Shown one piece after another: positions 8,012 to 16,903 of a stretch of 32,944 nucleotides of DNA. The position numbers and the translations under genes are program-made. The notes under the pieces were generated by a model. The model worked only from the letters and a program-made list of their open reading frames with translations, ran no database searches and had not been told where the DNA came from. Source of the DNA: Candidatus Ornithomonoglobus intestinigallinarum. Its GTDB lineage: Bacteria > Bacillota > Clostridia > UBA1381. The stretch is from positions 1 to 32,944 of the forward strand of contig DVLU01000047.1 of the NCBI GenBank assembly GCA_018715365.1. Reading direction: 5' to 3'. The first letter of the stretch is position 1. Every line of letters starts with the position of its first letter.

Positions 8012-8623
8012 ATGAGTGATTCAAAAAGCAAAAAGGGCATACTGTTTGTAATATCCGGTCCTTCCGGCACCGGAAAGGGGACGGTATGCGAGGAGCTGCT
8101 GAAAACGGAGGAGCTGTTTCTGTCGGTTTCGGCAACAACGCGTGAAAAACGTAAGGGCGAAACGGACGGCGTAACGTACAATTATCTGTACAGAGAAGAG
8201 TTTGAAGCGCTTATAGACGCCGGCGAGATGCTCGAATATGCCGTATATAACGGAAATTATTATGGCACGCCGAAGCGGAACGTCGAAAAAATGCTTGACG
8301 CAGGCAAAAACGTGCTGCTCGAAATCGAGCCGCAGGGCGCGCTTAACATAAAAGGGCAGTTCCCCGAAGCCGTGCTTATATTCATACTGCCGCCGTCCAT
8401 GGCGGAGCTCAGGGAGCGCCTGCGCGGGCGCGGCCGCGAAAACGAGGAGCAGATAGAGGAAAGGCTCCGTGCGGCGCATTGGGAAATAGAGCAGGCGCCA
8501 AAATACAGTTATCTTGTAATAAACGACGCGCTTGACGAGTGCGTGAGTGAGGTTGCCGGAATAATCCGCGGCGTAACGGAAAAACGCGGGCTTATACATA
8601 AGCTTTTAACCGAGCAAAATTAA
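8012..8623 (+). CDS. gmk: Guanylate kinase
   Basis: 203 aa. It phosphorylates GMP to GDP with ATP. The P-loop GPSGTGKGTV lies near the N-terminus, followed by SATTREKRKGETDGVTY and the GMP-binding YGTPKRNVEK segment. Length is typical. The frame is open nine codons upstream into remA, but GGGGG at 8001-8005 sits ~7 nt before the ATG at 8012, so this start is preferred. Position between remA and rpoZ is the standard Firmicute arrangement. Confidence 0.97.
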   Translation: MSDSKSKKGILFVISGPSGTGKGTVCEELLKTEELFLSVSATTREKRKGETDGVTYNYLYREEFEALIDAGEMLEYAVYNGNYYGTPKRNVEKMLDAGKNVLLEIEPQGALNIKGQFPEAVLIFILPPSMAELRERLRGRGRENEEQIEERLRAAHWEIEQAPKYSYLVINDALDECVSEVAGIIRGVTEKRGLIHKLLTEQN

Positions 8624-8652
8624 ATATATTTTCAGTCTGGAGGAATAAGACC

Positions 8653-9042
8653 ATGATGATAAAACCGGGAATAACAGAGCTTTCAAGATACGTTGACAGC
8701 CGCTATACGCTTGTCACAATGGCGGCAAAAAGAGCGCGTATGATAAGCGAGGAGCAAAGCAAAGAGGAGGTCCATGACCCCAAGGAGGAAAAGCCGGTAA
8801 CGGTTGCCGTAAACGAAATAGCAAACGGCAAGGTCGGTTACGTAAGAAGCGAAGCGATAAGAAAAGCAAGGGAATGGGAGAAGGAAAAGGCGGAGGCGAT
8901 GAGCAATCTTGCCGAGGCGGAAAACAATCCCTTCTATATGGCGGCCGCCGAGGAAGTGGGCGCCGTTGCCGACGAGCTTAAGGATATAGCTCTCGATACG
9001 GACGAAGCTGCAAAAACGGCGGAAGACAGCGACGCCGAATAA
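8653..9042 (+). CDS. rpoZ: RNA polymerase omega subunit with long acidic tail
   Basis: 129 aa. The omega core is at the N-terminus: ITELSRYVDSRYTLVTMAAKRAR, then VTVAVNEIANGKV. Omega assists assembly and stability of RNA polymerase by binding the beta-prime subunit. Many Firmicute omega proteins have 65-90 residues, so the last ~50 residues, alanine- and glutamate/aspartate-rich and ending EDSDAE, are an extension that looks disordered. GGAGGA lies ~8 nt upstream of tandem ATGs at 8653 and 8656. In B. subtilis coaBC follows; here priA does. Confidence 0.92.
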   Translation: MMIKPGITELSRYVDSRYTLVTMAAKRARMISEEQSKEEVHDPKEEKPVTVAVNEIANGKVGYVRSEAIRKAREWEKEKAEAMSNLAEAENNPFYMAAAEEVGAVADELKDIALDTDEAAKTAEDSDAE

Positions 9043-9058
9043 CGGACGGGTGGCATAA

Positions 9059-11485
9059 TTGATTGCAAAGGTTATAGTCGATCACCGCTCAAAGGCGGTT
9101 GACAGGCCGTTTGATTATGCGGTTCCCAAGGAGCTTGAAGGAAAGCTCACAATAGGTTCGCGCGTGCTTGTGCCGTTTTCGGCGGGGAATACCGAGGTTG
9201 AGGGCTTCTGCGTCGGCTTTTCGGAATACAGCGAAGCAAAACGCCTGAAAAAAATATTAAGGGCGGCAAACGAGCTTACGGCGTTTGACGAGGATATGCT
9301 GAAGGTCATAGAATTCATGCACGAAAAATATCTTGCGCCGTACCTTGACATAATCCATGCCGTGCTCCCCGGAGGGACGAATCTTAAAAGCGAGGAATGG
9401 ATAGTTCTCGGCGAGGTGTCGCCGCAGCGCTCGGCAATACGCGAGAAAATAATCGCGGTGCTTTTTGACAACGGCGGCGCAATGGAAGCCGGTATGCTCT
9501 ATTCGATGTTTGAAACGGATATAAAGCAGCGTGTGCGCGACATGATAAAAAACAACGTTTTAAGGCGCGAATACAGAGTATCAAAAAGCGTGGGCGACAG
9601 GATAATCCGCGGCGTGAGGCTTAAAATAACGCCCGAGGAGGCAATGGAAACGGCGGCGCGGATTGAAAAGAAAGCGCCGGTGCAGGCAAGAATGCTTGAA
9701 ATTTTAAGCGTAAACGACTTTTTGTCGGCAGCCGATCTTTCAAAATTTGCCGAAGGCAGCGCGTCTGCCGTAACAGCGCTTTGCAAAAAAGGATGCGCGG
9801 AGCTGTTTGATATTGTAATAGAGCGCAGGGCGTTTAAAAAGGCAAAAGCGTCCGAAACGCCGCCGGAGCCTACGGACGAGCAGGCGGCGGCGGTTTATGA
9901 GATAAGCGGCGCCGTAAAAAAAGGCGAACGGAAAACCTTTCTGCTGCACGGCGTAACGGGCAGCGGAAAAACAGAGGTTTTTATGCGGAGCATTGCAAAC
10001 GCTCTTGAGAAAGGGAAAAGCGCGCTTGTGCTTGTGCCCGAAATATCGCTTACACCTCAGATGGTGTCGCGGTTCCTTGCGCGCTTCGGAGAGCGGATTG
10101 CCGTTTTTCACAGCCGACTTTCGCAGGGCGAGCGGTATGACCAATGGAAGCGCATAAAAAACGGCGAGGCCGATATTGTCATAGGAGCAAGAAGCGCCGT
10201 TTTTGCGCCGCTCAAAAATATAGGTATAATAATAATGGACGAGGAACATTCCGACACGTATAAGTCCGAAATGTCCCCGCGGTACAAAGCAAAGGATATA
10301 GCGCTTTTCAGGGCAGAGCAATACGGGAGTGCGGTCGTGCTTGCTTCGGCAACGCCGTCGGTTGAGAGCTATTACCGTGCCGTAAAGGGCGATTACAGAT
10401 TGCTGGAATTAAAAAACAGGGTAAACAGCTCACGCCTTCCCGATATTTATATAGCCGATATGCGCGGCGAGCTTGCGCGCGGCAACAGGAGTATGTTTTC
10501 GGCAGCGCTGATAAACGAGCTCAGAAAAAATCTTGAGCGCCATGAGCAAACGATACTGCTTATGAACCGCCGCGGCTTTTCAACGTTTGTGTCATGCCGC
10601 AGCTGCGGCTATACGGTTGAATGTCCGAACTGCAGCATATCGCTTACGTATCATAAATACGAAAACAGATTAAAGTGCCATTACTGCGGCTACACGCATG
10701 AAAATTATACGATATGCCCCGAGTGCGGCAGCCGGTACATACGCTATTTCGGCGGCGGAACGCAGCGCGTTGAGGAGGAGGTGCACCGCCTTTTCCCGCA
10801 GGCGTCGGTTGTGCGTATGGATATCGATACAACCTCCGGCAAAAACGGCCATGAAAAAATACTGCGCCGCTTTGCCGAGGAAAAAACAGACGTCCTTATC
10901 GGAACGCAGATGGTTGCAAAGGGGCTTGATTTTGAAAACGTAACGCTTGTGGGCGTTGTGAGCGCCGATACGATGCTCCATATAAACGATTACAGAAGCG
11001 CCGAGCGCACGTTTGACATTCTCGAGCAGGTGTGCGGCCGCGCCGGCAGGGGCAGCAAAAAGGGCAGAGCGGTAATCCAGACGTACAGCCCCGAAAACGA
11101 AGCAATAACGCTTGTGAAATCGCATGATTACAAAACGTTTTTCAAGGGCGAGCTTGCGGAGCGCAGAGCGCTGCGCTACCCGCCGTTTTCAAAAATAATC
11201 GCCGTGCTTTTCAGCAGCGGGGATAAAGAGAGCGTAAAGGAAACGGCAAAGCTGTTTCTTACGGCAATGGGCGATATAAAGCTGCTTCGTCCGGCGGTGC
11301 AGGTGCTGGGACCGATACCGTCGGCGCTTTCGAAAATAAAAAACAAGTACAGGTGGCAGCTGCTTATAAAATGCGCCGACGACGATGCATTAAACGACAT
11401 ATTGAGAAACGCCGAGGAAACGTGCCGCAGGGCGTTTGAGGGCGTTGCGATAGTTATAGACAAGGACCCGAATATGCTCTATTGA
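9059..11485 (+). CDS. priA: Primosomal protein N' (PriA), replication-restart helicase
   Basis: 808 aa. PriA recognises abandoned forks and loads the replicative helicase. Order of parts: N-terminal DNA-binding region (VDRPFDYAVP), Walker A GVTGSGKTEV (~299-308), Walker B DEEH (~394-397), then a zinc region of paired cysteines (CRSCGY, CPNC, CHYCGY, CPECGS; ~513-557) and the C-terminal helicase motifs including GTQMVAKGLDF and QVCGRAGRG. The start is TTG at 9059, 5 nt behind GGGTGG. The gene begins 16 nt after rpoZ. Confidence 0.96.
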   Translation: MIAKVIVDHRSKAVDRPFDYAVPKELEGKLTIGSRVLVPFSAGNTEVEGFCVGFSEYSEAKRLKKILRAANELTAFDEDMLKVIEFMHEKYLAPYLDIIHAVLPGGTNLKSEEWIVLGEVSPQRSAIREKIIAVLFDNGGAMEAGMLYSMFETDIKQRVRDMIKNNVLRREYRVSKSVGDRIIRGVRLKITPEEAMETAARIEKKAPVQARMLEILSVNDFLSAADLSKFAEGSASAVTALCKKGCAELFDIVIERRAFKKAKASETPPEPTDEQAAAVYEISGAVKKGERKTFLLHGVTGSGKTEVFMRSIANALEKGKSALVLVPEISLTPQMVSRFLARFGERIAVFHSRLSQGERYDQWKRIKNGEADIVIGARSAVFAPLKNIGIIIMDEEHSDTYKSEMSPRYKAKDIALFRAEQYGSAVVLASATPSVESYYRAVKGDYRLLELKNRVNSSRLPDIYIADMRGELARGNRSMFSAALINELRKNLERHEQTILLMNRRGFSTFVSCRSCGYTVECPNCSISLTYHKYENRLKCHYCGYTHENYTICPECGSRYIRYFGGGTQRVEEEVHRLFPQASVVRMDIDTTSGKNGHEKILRRFAEEKTDVLIGTQMVAKGLDFENVTLVGVVSADTMLHINDYRSAERTFDILEQVCGRAGRGSKKGRAVIQTYSPENEAITLVKSHDYKTFFKGELAERRALRYPPFSKIIAVLFSSGDKESVKETAKLFLTAMGDIKLLRPAVQVLGPIPSALSKIKNKYRWQLLIKCADDDALNDILRNAEETCRRAFEGVAIVIDKDPNMLY

Positions 11486-11504
11486 CGGTCAGGAAAGGAG
11501 AGCG

Positions 11505-11966
11505 TTGAATAAAATGGCAATACGCGAAATCAGAACAAAAGACGATGAGATACTTCATAAAAAATGCAAGGAGGTAAAAGCCTTTGACGAAAGGCTTGCC
11601 GTACTGCTTGACGATATGTACGAAACAATGCAGCTTCACGAGGGCGTCGGCCTTGCCGCGCCGCAGGTGGGGATATTGAAAAGAGCCGTTGTCATAGACG
11701 TTGGCGGCGGAAAAATTGAGCTTATAAATCCCGAAATAATCGAGGAAAGCGGAAGCCAAACAGGCCCGGAGGGCTGCCTGAGCGTTCCTGGAGTATGGGG
11801 AGAGGTTGAAAGGCCGAATAAAATAAAAGTCATGGCGCAGGACAGGAACGGCAGAAAATTTGCAATGGAGGCCGAGGAGCTGCTTGCGCGCGCCGTTTGC
11901 CATGAGTGCGAGCATCTTGACGGCAAGCTGTTTCTGGAAAGGGTCACAAGATTCCTCGAGCAGTAA
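11505..11966 (+). CDS. def: Peptide deformylase
   Basis: 153 aa. It removes the formyl group from the N-terminal Met of new proteins. All three motifs are present: GVGLAAPQ (47-54), EGCLS (89-93, metal-binding Cys) and HECEH (133-137). The short length fits type 2-like Firmicute/type 1 short forms. Start choice is uncertain: TTG at 11505 is 4 nt after AAAGGAG, and an ATG at 11514 is 13 nt after it. It is directly followed by fmt, the enzyme that adds the formyl group, in the classical pair. Confidence 0.96.
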   Translation: MNKMAIREIRTKDDEILHKKCKEVKAFDERLAVLLDDMYETMQLHEGVGLAAPQVGILKRAVVIDVGGGKIELINPEIIEESGSQTGPEGCLSVPGVWGEVERPNKIKVMAQDRNGRKFAMEAEELLARAVCHECEHLDGKLFLERVTRFLEQ

Positions 11967-12050
11967 AACAGGGATAATAAAATAACGGCGTAAAAAACGT
12001 GTATAACGTATATATTAAATATATAACAAAATAATAAAGGACATTAAAAT

Positions 12051-12974
12051 ATGAGGATACTTTTTATGGGTACGCCCGATTTTGCGGCAAAAACGCTGAG
12101 CGCGCTATGCAGGGCGGGGCTTGACGTTGTGGGCGCCGTGTCGCAGCCGGATAAGCCGAAGGGCAGAGGGCACAAGCTTGCGCCGACAGACGTAAAGCTT
12201 GAAGCGGAAAAGCACGGCATAAGCGTATATCAGCCCGAAAAACTGAAAAACGGTGAGCTCCTGCCGCTGCTCGACGAGCTTAAGCCCGACATGATAATCG
12301 TTGCGGCATACGGGAAAATCCTGCCGCCGTATATTATAAATTATCCGAAATACGGCTGCATAAACGTCCATGCGTCGCTGCTTCCCAAATACCGCGGAGC
12401 GGCGCCGATACAGTGGGCAATAATAAACGGCGAACGCGAAACGGGCGTCACGATAATGAAAATGGACGAGGGGCTCGATACGGGCGATATGCTTTACACC
12501 GTGAAAACGGAAATCGGCGAATATGAAACGGCGGGAGAGCTTTTTGACCGCCTTGCCGAAATGGGCGGAAGCGCAGTCGTCGAAGCGGTAAAAAATATCG
12601 AAAATACAGAGCCCGTGCCGCAGGACGACGAAAACAGCACATATGCGCCGATGATAAAACGCGAAACGGGAAAAATAGACTGGACAAAAAGCGCCGCGGA
12701 AATATCAAAGCTTATATGCGGATTAAATCCGTGGCCGCTTGCATATACAACATATAAGGGCGAAACGCTCAAAATTGTTTCCGCGCGTATAGCCGAGGGC
12801 TCGGGAACGCCCGGCATGATTGCATCGCTTGAAAAGGGCAGGGGGCTTAAAGTAAATGCCGGCAGCGGAGCGCTGTATATACAGACGGCGCAGTTTGCGG
12901 GAAGCAGGAAAATGAACGTTGAGGATTACGCGCGCGGCCATGAGGTTGAAACGGGCGTTATTCTCGGCGAATAG
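12051..12974 (+). CDS. fmt: Methionyl-tRNA formyltransferase
   Basis: 307 aa. It formylates Met on the initiator tRNA; that tRNA is encoded at 3484-3560 in this window. Visible are MGTPDFA at the N-terminus, the catalytic segment INVHASLLPKYRGA (N105, H107), LDTGDM with the catalytic Asp (~143), and a C-terminal OB-fold-like domain starting near PWPLAYT. Length is typical. AAAGGA is the ribosome-binding site. An AT-rich gap of 84 nt separates it from def, the longest gap up to this point of the operon. Confidence 0.97.
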   Translation: MRILFMGTPDFAAKTLSALCRAGLDVVGAVSQPDKPKGRGHKLAPTDVKLEAEKHGISVYQPEKLKNGELLPLLDELKPDMIIVAAYGKILPPYIINYPKYGCINVHASLLPKYRGAAPIQWAIINGERETGVTIMKMDEGLDTGDMLYTVKTEIGEYETAGELFDRLAEMGGSAVVEAVKNIENTEPVPQDDENSTYAPMIKRETGKIDWTKSAAEISKLICGLNPWPLAYTTYKGETLKIVSARIAEGSGTPGMIASLEKGRGLKVNAGSGALYIQTAQFAGSRKMNVEDYARGHEVETGVILGE

Positions 12975-13032
12975 TGTTTAACATCGGTTTAATGCAGGTA
13001 TTGTGCAGTAATATTTTGAAAGGAGCCGTTAT

Positions 13033-13740
13033 ATGTACGGAATGGGAATGTACGGGATGTATTTTGACCCGACATACGTGCTTGTTATAATAGCGTTTTT
13101 GCTTACGCTTTTTGCATCGTTCGGAGTTAAGGGTACATTTAATAAGTACGATAAGGTAAGAAGCGCGCGCGGCATAACGGGCGCGATGGCGGCAAGGCGT
13201 ATACTTGACGCAAACGGACTTCATCATATAAGAATAGAAAGAATAAGAGGAAATCTTACGGACCATTACAGCCCGAAGGAAAACGTTATAAGACTGTCGG
13301 ATTCGACTTATGATTCCGATTCTGTTGCAGCAATAGGCGTCGCAGCGCATGAGTGCGGCCATGCCGTGCAGTACAAGGTCGGCTATGCGCCGATAAAGAT
13401 AAGAAATTCCATAGTGCCTGTTGTAAATATAGGCAGCAGCCTTTCAATGCCGCTTTTTCTTATAGGGCTTATCTTCCAGCTCACAAACCTTGCATATATA
13501 GGCGCGGCGCTTTTCGGGCTTGTATTGCTGTTTCAGGTAATAACGCTGCCGGTTGAGATAAACGCGTCGCGCCGCGCAATGCAGACGCTTGACGGCATGA
13601 TGCTCCTTGAGGGCGACGAGCTGAAGGGCGCGCGCAAAACGCTGACGGCGGCGGCAATGACGTATATAGCGTCGGCCGCGTCAACGGCGCTTCAGCTTTT
13701 GAGGCTGCTTCTGATATTAAACAACAGACGGCGCGACTGA
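13033..13740 (+). CDS. YugP-type neutral zinc metallopeptidase, membrane-bound
   Basis: 235 aa, the usual size for this family (Zn_peptidase_2, YugP). A Met/Gly/Tyr-rich N-terminus leads into one membrane helix (residues ~11-31). The active-site motif HECGHAVQ follows at ~112-119. Two further hydrophobic segments lie in the middle of the C-terminal half (near SLSMPLFLIGLIFQ and YIGAALFGLVLLF) and one near the end. The physiological substrate of the family is unknown. AAAGGAG supports the start. It stands between fmt and rsmB, which are adjacent in B. subtilis, so it is an insertion relative to that order. Confidence 0.9.
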   Translation: MYGMGMYGMYFDPTYVLVIIAFLLTLFASFGVKGTFNKYDKVRSARGITGAMAARRILDANGLHHIRIERIRGNLTDHYSPKENVIRLSDSTYDSDSVAAIGVAAHECGHAVQYKVGYAPIKIRNSIVPVVNIGSSLSMPLFLIGLIFQLTNLAYIGAALFGLVLLFQVITLPVEINASRRAMQTLDGMMLLEGDELKGARKTLTAAAMTYIASAASTALQLLRLLLILNNRRRD

Positions 13741-13797
13741 CGGGAAATTCATATACGGCAATAACGAAAAAATATTTCTGAAGGGAAGGATAACCGC

Positions 13798-15054
13798 TTG
13801 CCAGCAGCAACACCGAGAGAAGCGGCGCTACTTATACTGTGCAAAACGGAATATGAGGGCGCGTATCCGAATCTTGAGCTTAAAAAACTGCCGCAGACAA
13901 TGAGCGCGCGCGACAGAGCGCTTGCGGTAAGCCTTGTTTACGGCGTAATAAGCAAAAAGCTCACGCTCGATTATATAATACGGACGCTCAGCAAAATAAA
14001 AATAAAAAAGCTTTCGAAATATATACATCAAATTTTAAGGCTCGGTATATATCAGCTGATGTTCACGGATAAAATACCGCAGAGCGCAGCCGTAAACGAG
14101 AGCGTAAAGCTGGCGAAGCGCTACGGTCACGCCGCATCGGCGGGATACGTGAACGGCGTGCTGAGAGCTGCGGCACGAACGGTGATCGAATATCCCGGCG
14201 AGCCGGTAAAAAGGCTGTCGGTTATGTATTCGTATCCGGAATGGCTTTGCCGTCGCTGGATAACGGAGTTCGGCGCGGATTTTGCCGAGGAGCTGATGAA
14301 AGCGTTCGATAAGGAGCCGGAGCTGACGCTGCGGCCCAACAGCCTTAAAACAACTGCCGTGGAGCTTGCGGCAATGCTTAACGATGAGGGCAAAAACGCC
14401 GCGGTGTCGGGAAACGCCGTTGTATGTACGGGCCTTGACGTAGGAAACGACAGGCTTTACAGAGAGGGCTTCTACACCGTTCAGGATAAGGCGGCCGCCG
14501 CGGCGGCGGCGACGCTGTCGCCAAAGCCGGGAGAAACGGTAATAGACATGTGCGCCGCGCCGGGCGGCAAAACGACTCATATGGCGGAGCTTATGAAAAA
14601 CAGCGGCAAAATCACGGCGTTTGATATTCATGAGCATAAGATAAAGCTTATAGAGGAAAACGCCGCAAGGCTCGGCATTACGATAATAGCGGCAAAAAAA
14701 GCCGACGCTGCTGTGTATGACGGCGCGCTTAAGGAAACGGCGGATAAAGTACTTTGCGACGTTCCGTGCTCCGGGCTCGGAATACTGAGACGCAAGCCCG
14801 ACATAAAATGGAACAGGTCGCCGGAGGACGATTTCCGCACGGTGCAGCTTAATATCTTAAAAAACGGCGCGGCATATTTAAAGCACGGCGGGGAGCTCGT
14901 CTATTCCACGTGCACAATAGAGCGCGCCGAAAACGAGGAAATAACGGGGGAGCTTTTAAAAACGGATGGCTTTGAAAAGCTGTTTGAAAAAACGTATTAT
15001 CCGAATACGGATAATACGGACGGCTTCTATATATGTAAGCTCAAAAAAATATAA
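13798..15054 (+). CDS. rsmB: 16S rRNA (cytosine-967-C5)-methyltransferase RsmB
   Basis: 418 aa. It methylates C967 of 16S rRNA. The N-terminal ~130 residues form a NusB-like RNA-binding domain (RDRALAVSLVYGVI, then LRLGIYQL). The SAM-binding motif DMCAAPGGKTTHM follows at ~251. The two catalytic cysteines are in DVPCSGLGILRRK (~321-333) and YSTCTIE (~370-376). The start is TTG at 13798, 8 nt behind GAAGGGAAGGA. rlmN follows after 16 nt. Confidence 0.96.
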   Translation: MPAATPREAALLILCKTEYEGAYPNLELKKLPQTMSARDRALAVSLVYGVISKKLTLDYIIRTLSKIKIKKLSKYIHQILRLGIYQLMFTDKIPQSAAVNESVKLAKRYGHAASAGYVNGVLRAAARTVIEYPGEPVKRLSVMYSYPEWLCRRWITEFGADFAEELMKAFDKEPELTLRPNSLKTTAVELAAMLNDEGKNAAVSGNAVVCTGLDVGNDRLYREGFYTVQDKAAAAAAATLSPKPGETVIDMCAAPGGKTTHMAELMKNSGKITAFDIHEHKIKLIEENAARLGITIIAAKKADAAVYDGALKETADKVLCDVPCSGLGILRRKPDIKWNRSPEDDFRTVQLNILKNGAAYLKHGGELVYSTCTIERAENEEITGELLKTDGFEKLFEKTYYPNTDNTDGFYICKLKKI

Positions 15055-15070
15055 ACGGGAATTTTAAATT

Positions 15071-16168
15071 ATGACAGACCTTAAGGATTTTGAATTTGAC
15101 GAGCTCTGCGCCTTTTTAAAGGAAATGGGCGAGCCGCGGTTCAGGGCGGCGCAGATATTCGAATGGCTTCATAAGGGCGTTGAAAGCTATGATGAAATGA
15201 CAAACATCTCAAAAGCAACGCGCGAAAAGCTAAAAAAAACTACATACGTTTCAACGCTTAAAATACGCGAAAAATACGTTTCGAAGCTTGACGGAACGGT
15301 AAAATACCTGTTTGAGCTGCCGGACGGCAACTGTATAGAAAGCGTTGTTATGCGCTATCATCACGGGCTTACGATATGTATATCAAGCCAGGTGGGCTGC
15401 CGCATGGGCTGCCGCTTCTGTGCGTCAACAATAGGAGGGCTGTGCAGAAGCCTTACGCCGGGAGAGCTTTTAAACCAGGTTATATTCGCCCAAAAAAATA
15501 TCGGCGAGCGGATATCGAATATAGTTATGATGGGCATAGGCGAGCCGCTCGATAACTACGAAAATGTTATTAAATTCCTTCATAACGTAAATCATGAGAA
15601 GGGCTTGAATATAGGCTGCAGGCATATAACGCTTTCAACCTGCGGGCTTGTGCCGCAGATAAAGCGTCTTGCCGGCGAAAAGCTGCCGATAACGCTTACA
15701 ATATCGCTTCATGCGCCGAACGACGGGATACGCGATACGATAATGCCGGTAAATAAGCGGTATAAAATATCGGAGCTTACGGAGGCGTGCGGCGAATACG
15801 CAAAAAAAACGGGACGGCGGATAAGCTTTGAATATTCGCTTATCAGCGGCGTGAACGACAGCCGCGAAAACGCCGAGGAGCTGGCGGCTCTTGTAAAACC
15901 GCTCCATGCTCATGTAAATCTTATTCCCGTGAATAAGATAAAGGAGCGGGATTACAAAAAAGGTACTGCGGAGGAAATAAACTCATTCAGAGAAACGCTT
16001 GAGCGCCGCGGGGTCAACGCAACGGTGCGCCGCGAGCTCGGATCGGATATAGCCGCGTCGTGCGGGCAGCTCAGGCGAAAGAGCATGGAAAGCGAAGGAC
16101 AAACAACGGAAAATAATAAAACGGTAAAAACGGTGAAAAATAATAAAAATGAAGGGGTGAATTTATAA
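15071..16168 (+). CDS. rlmN: 23S rRNA/tRNA adenine-C2 methyltransferase RlmN (radical SAM)
   Basis: 365 aa. It makes 2-methyladenosine in 23S rRNA (A2503) and some tRNAs. The radical-SAM cluster ligands are C110, C114 and C117 (CRMGCRFC). The second catalytic Cys is at ~331 in AASCGQL. GIGEPLDNY and SLHAPND are family motifs. About 25 extra residues after the conserved end are Asn/Lys/Thr-rich and look dispensable. The stop overlaps the next ATG by one base (TAATG), implying translational coupling to the phosphatase. Confidence 0.97.
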   Translation: MTDLKDFEFDELCAFLKEMGEPRFRAAQIFEWLHKGVESYDEMTNISKATREKLKKTTYVSTLKIREKYVSKLDGTVKYLFELPDGNCIESVVMRYHHGLTICISSQVGCRMGCRFCASTIGGLCRSLTPGELLNQVIFAQKNIGERISNIVMMGIGEPLDNYENVIKFLHNVNHEKGLNIGCRHITLSTCGLVPQIKRLAGEKLPITLTISLHAPNDGIRDTIMPVNKRYKISELTEACGEYAKKTGRRISFEYSLISGVNDSRENAEELAALVKPLHAHVNLIPVNKIKERDYKKGTAEEINSFRETLERRGVNATVRRELGSDIAASCGQLRRKSMESEGQTTENNKTVKTVKNNKNEGVNL

Positions 16169-16896
16169 TGCAGACCGCCTTGGTCACGGATATTGGCAGG
16201 GTAAGGCAGATAAACGAGGACAGCTGCACGGTGCACGGCGACGGTGAATTTCCTTACGCAATGGTAGCCGACGGCATGGGAGGCCATGAGGCAGGCGAGG
16301 TGGCAAGCCGCATGGCGGTGGATATAGTGGAGAACCACTTAAGCCATAACCTTGAAGCCGGCATGTCTTTTGCCGAAGCGGGCGAGGTTATACGTCAGGC
16401 GTTTGTTTGCGCAAACAGCATAATATACACTTTTGCCAAAAATCATTACAAGATAATGGGAATGGGCACGACGGCAACGCTGTCTATGATTTACAGGGAC
16501 AATATAATAACGGCGCACGTGGGCGATTCGCGTGCATATAAAATAAGCCGTGACGGAATAAAGCAGATAACGCGCGACCATTCATACGTTCAGGAGCTTG
16601 TTATGCGCGGCGAGCTTTCGCCCGAGGCGGCAAAAAAGCATCCCAAAAAGAATTTCATAACAAGAGCAATGGGCGCTGAGGACGTTGTTAAGGTGGATAT
16701 AACAATCCAGGATTACGAAGGCGAAACAATCCTTCTTTGCAGCGACGGTCTCACAAACTTTGTTGAGGACGATGAAATATGGAAAAAGATAAACAGCGGC
16801 GCAGAGCTGCGGGCGAGCGTCGGCGAGCTGGTGGAGCTTGCAAACGAGCGCGGCGGACGCGACAATATTACGATTGTAGCAATGGGAAGGGAGTAA
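16168..16896 (+). CDS. prpC: PP2C-type Ser/Thr phosphatase (PrpC/Stp)
   Basis: 242 aa, cytoplasmic. It dephosphorylates the kinase encoded next and its substrates. PP2C motifs appear in order: NEDS, VADGMGGHEAGEVAS, GDSRAY, LLCSDGLTNFVED and GGRDNITIV, giving all the metal-binding aspartates. AAGGGGTGA sits 7 nt before the ATG within the end of rlmN. The kinase gene begins 7 nt after its stop, the conserved Firmicute phosphatase-kinase pair. Confidence 0.97.
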   Translation: MQTALVTDIGRVRQINEDSCTVHGDGEFPYAMVADGMGGHEAGEVASRMAVDIVENHLSHNLEAGMSFAEAGEVIRQAFVCANSIIYTFAKNHYKIMGMGTTATLSMIYRDNIITAHVGDSRAYKISRDGIKQITRDHSYVQELVMRGELSPEAAKKHPKKNFITRAMGAEDVVKVDITIQDYEGETILLCSDGLTNFVEDDEIWKKINSGAELRASVGELVELANERGGRDNITIVAMGRE

Positions 16897-16903
16897 TACT
16901 GAG

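Noticed and set aside
11967-12050. Internal promoter in the AT-rich gap before fmt
   Set aside because: TATA-like strings occur, but no -35 box at proper spacing is seen; AT-rich composition alone explains them.
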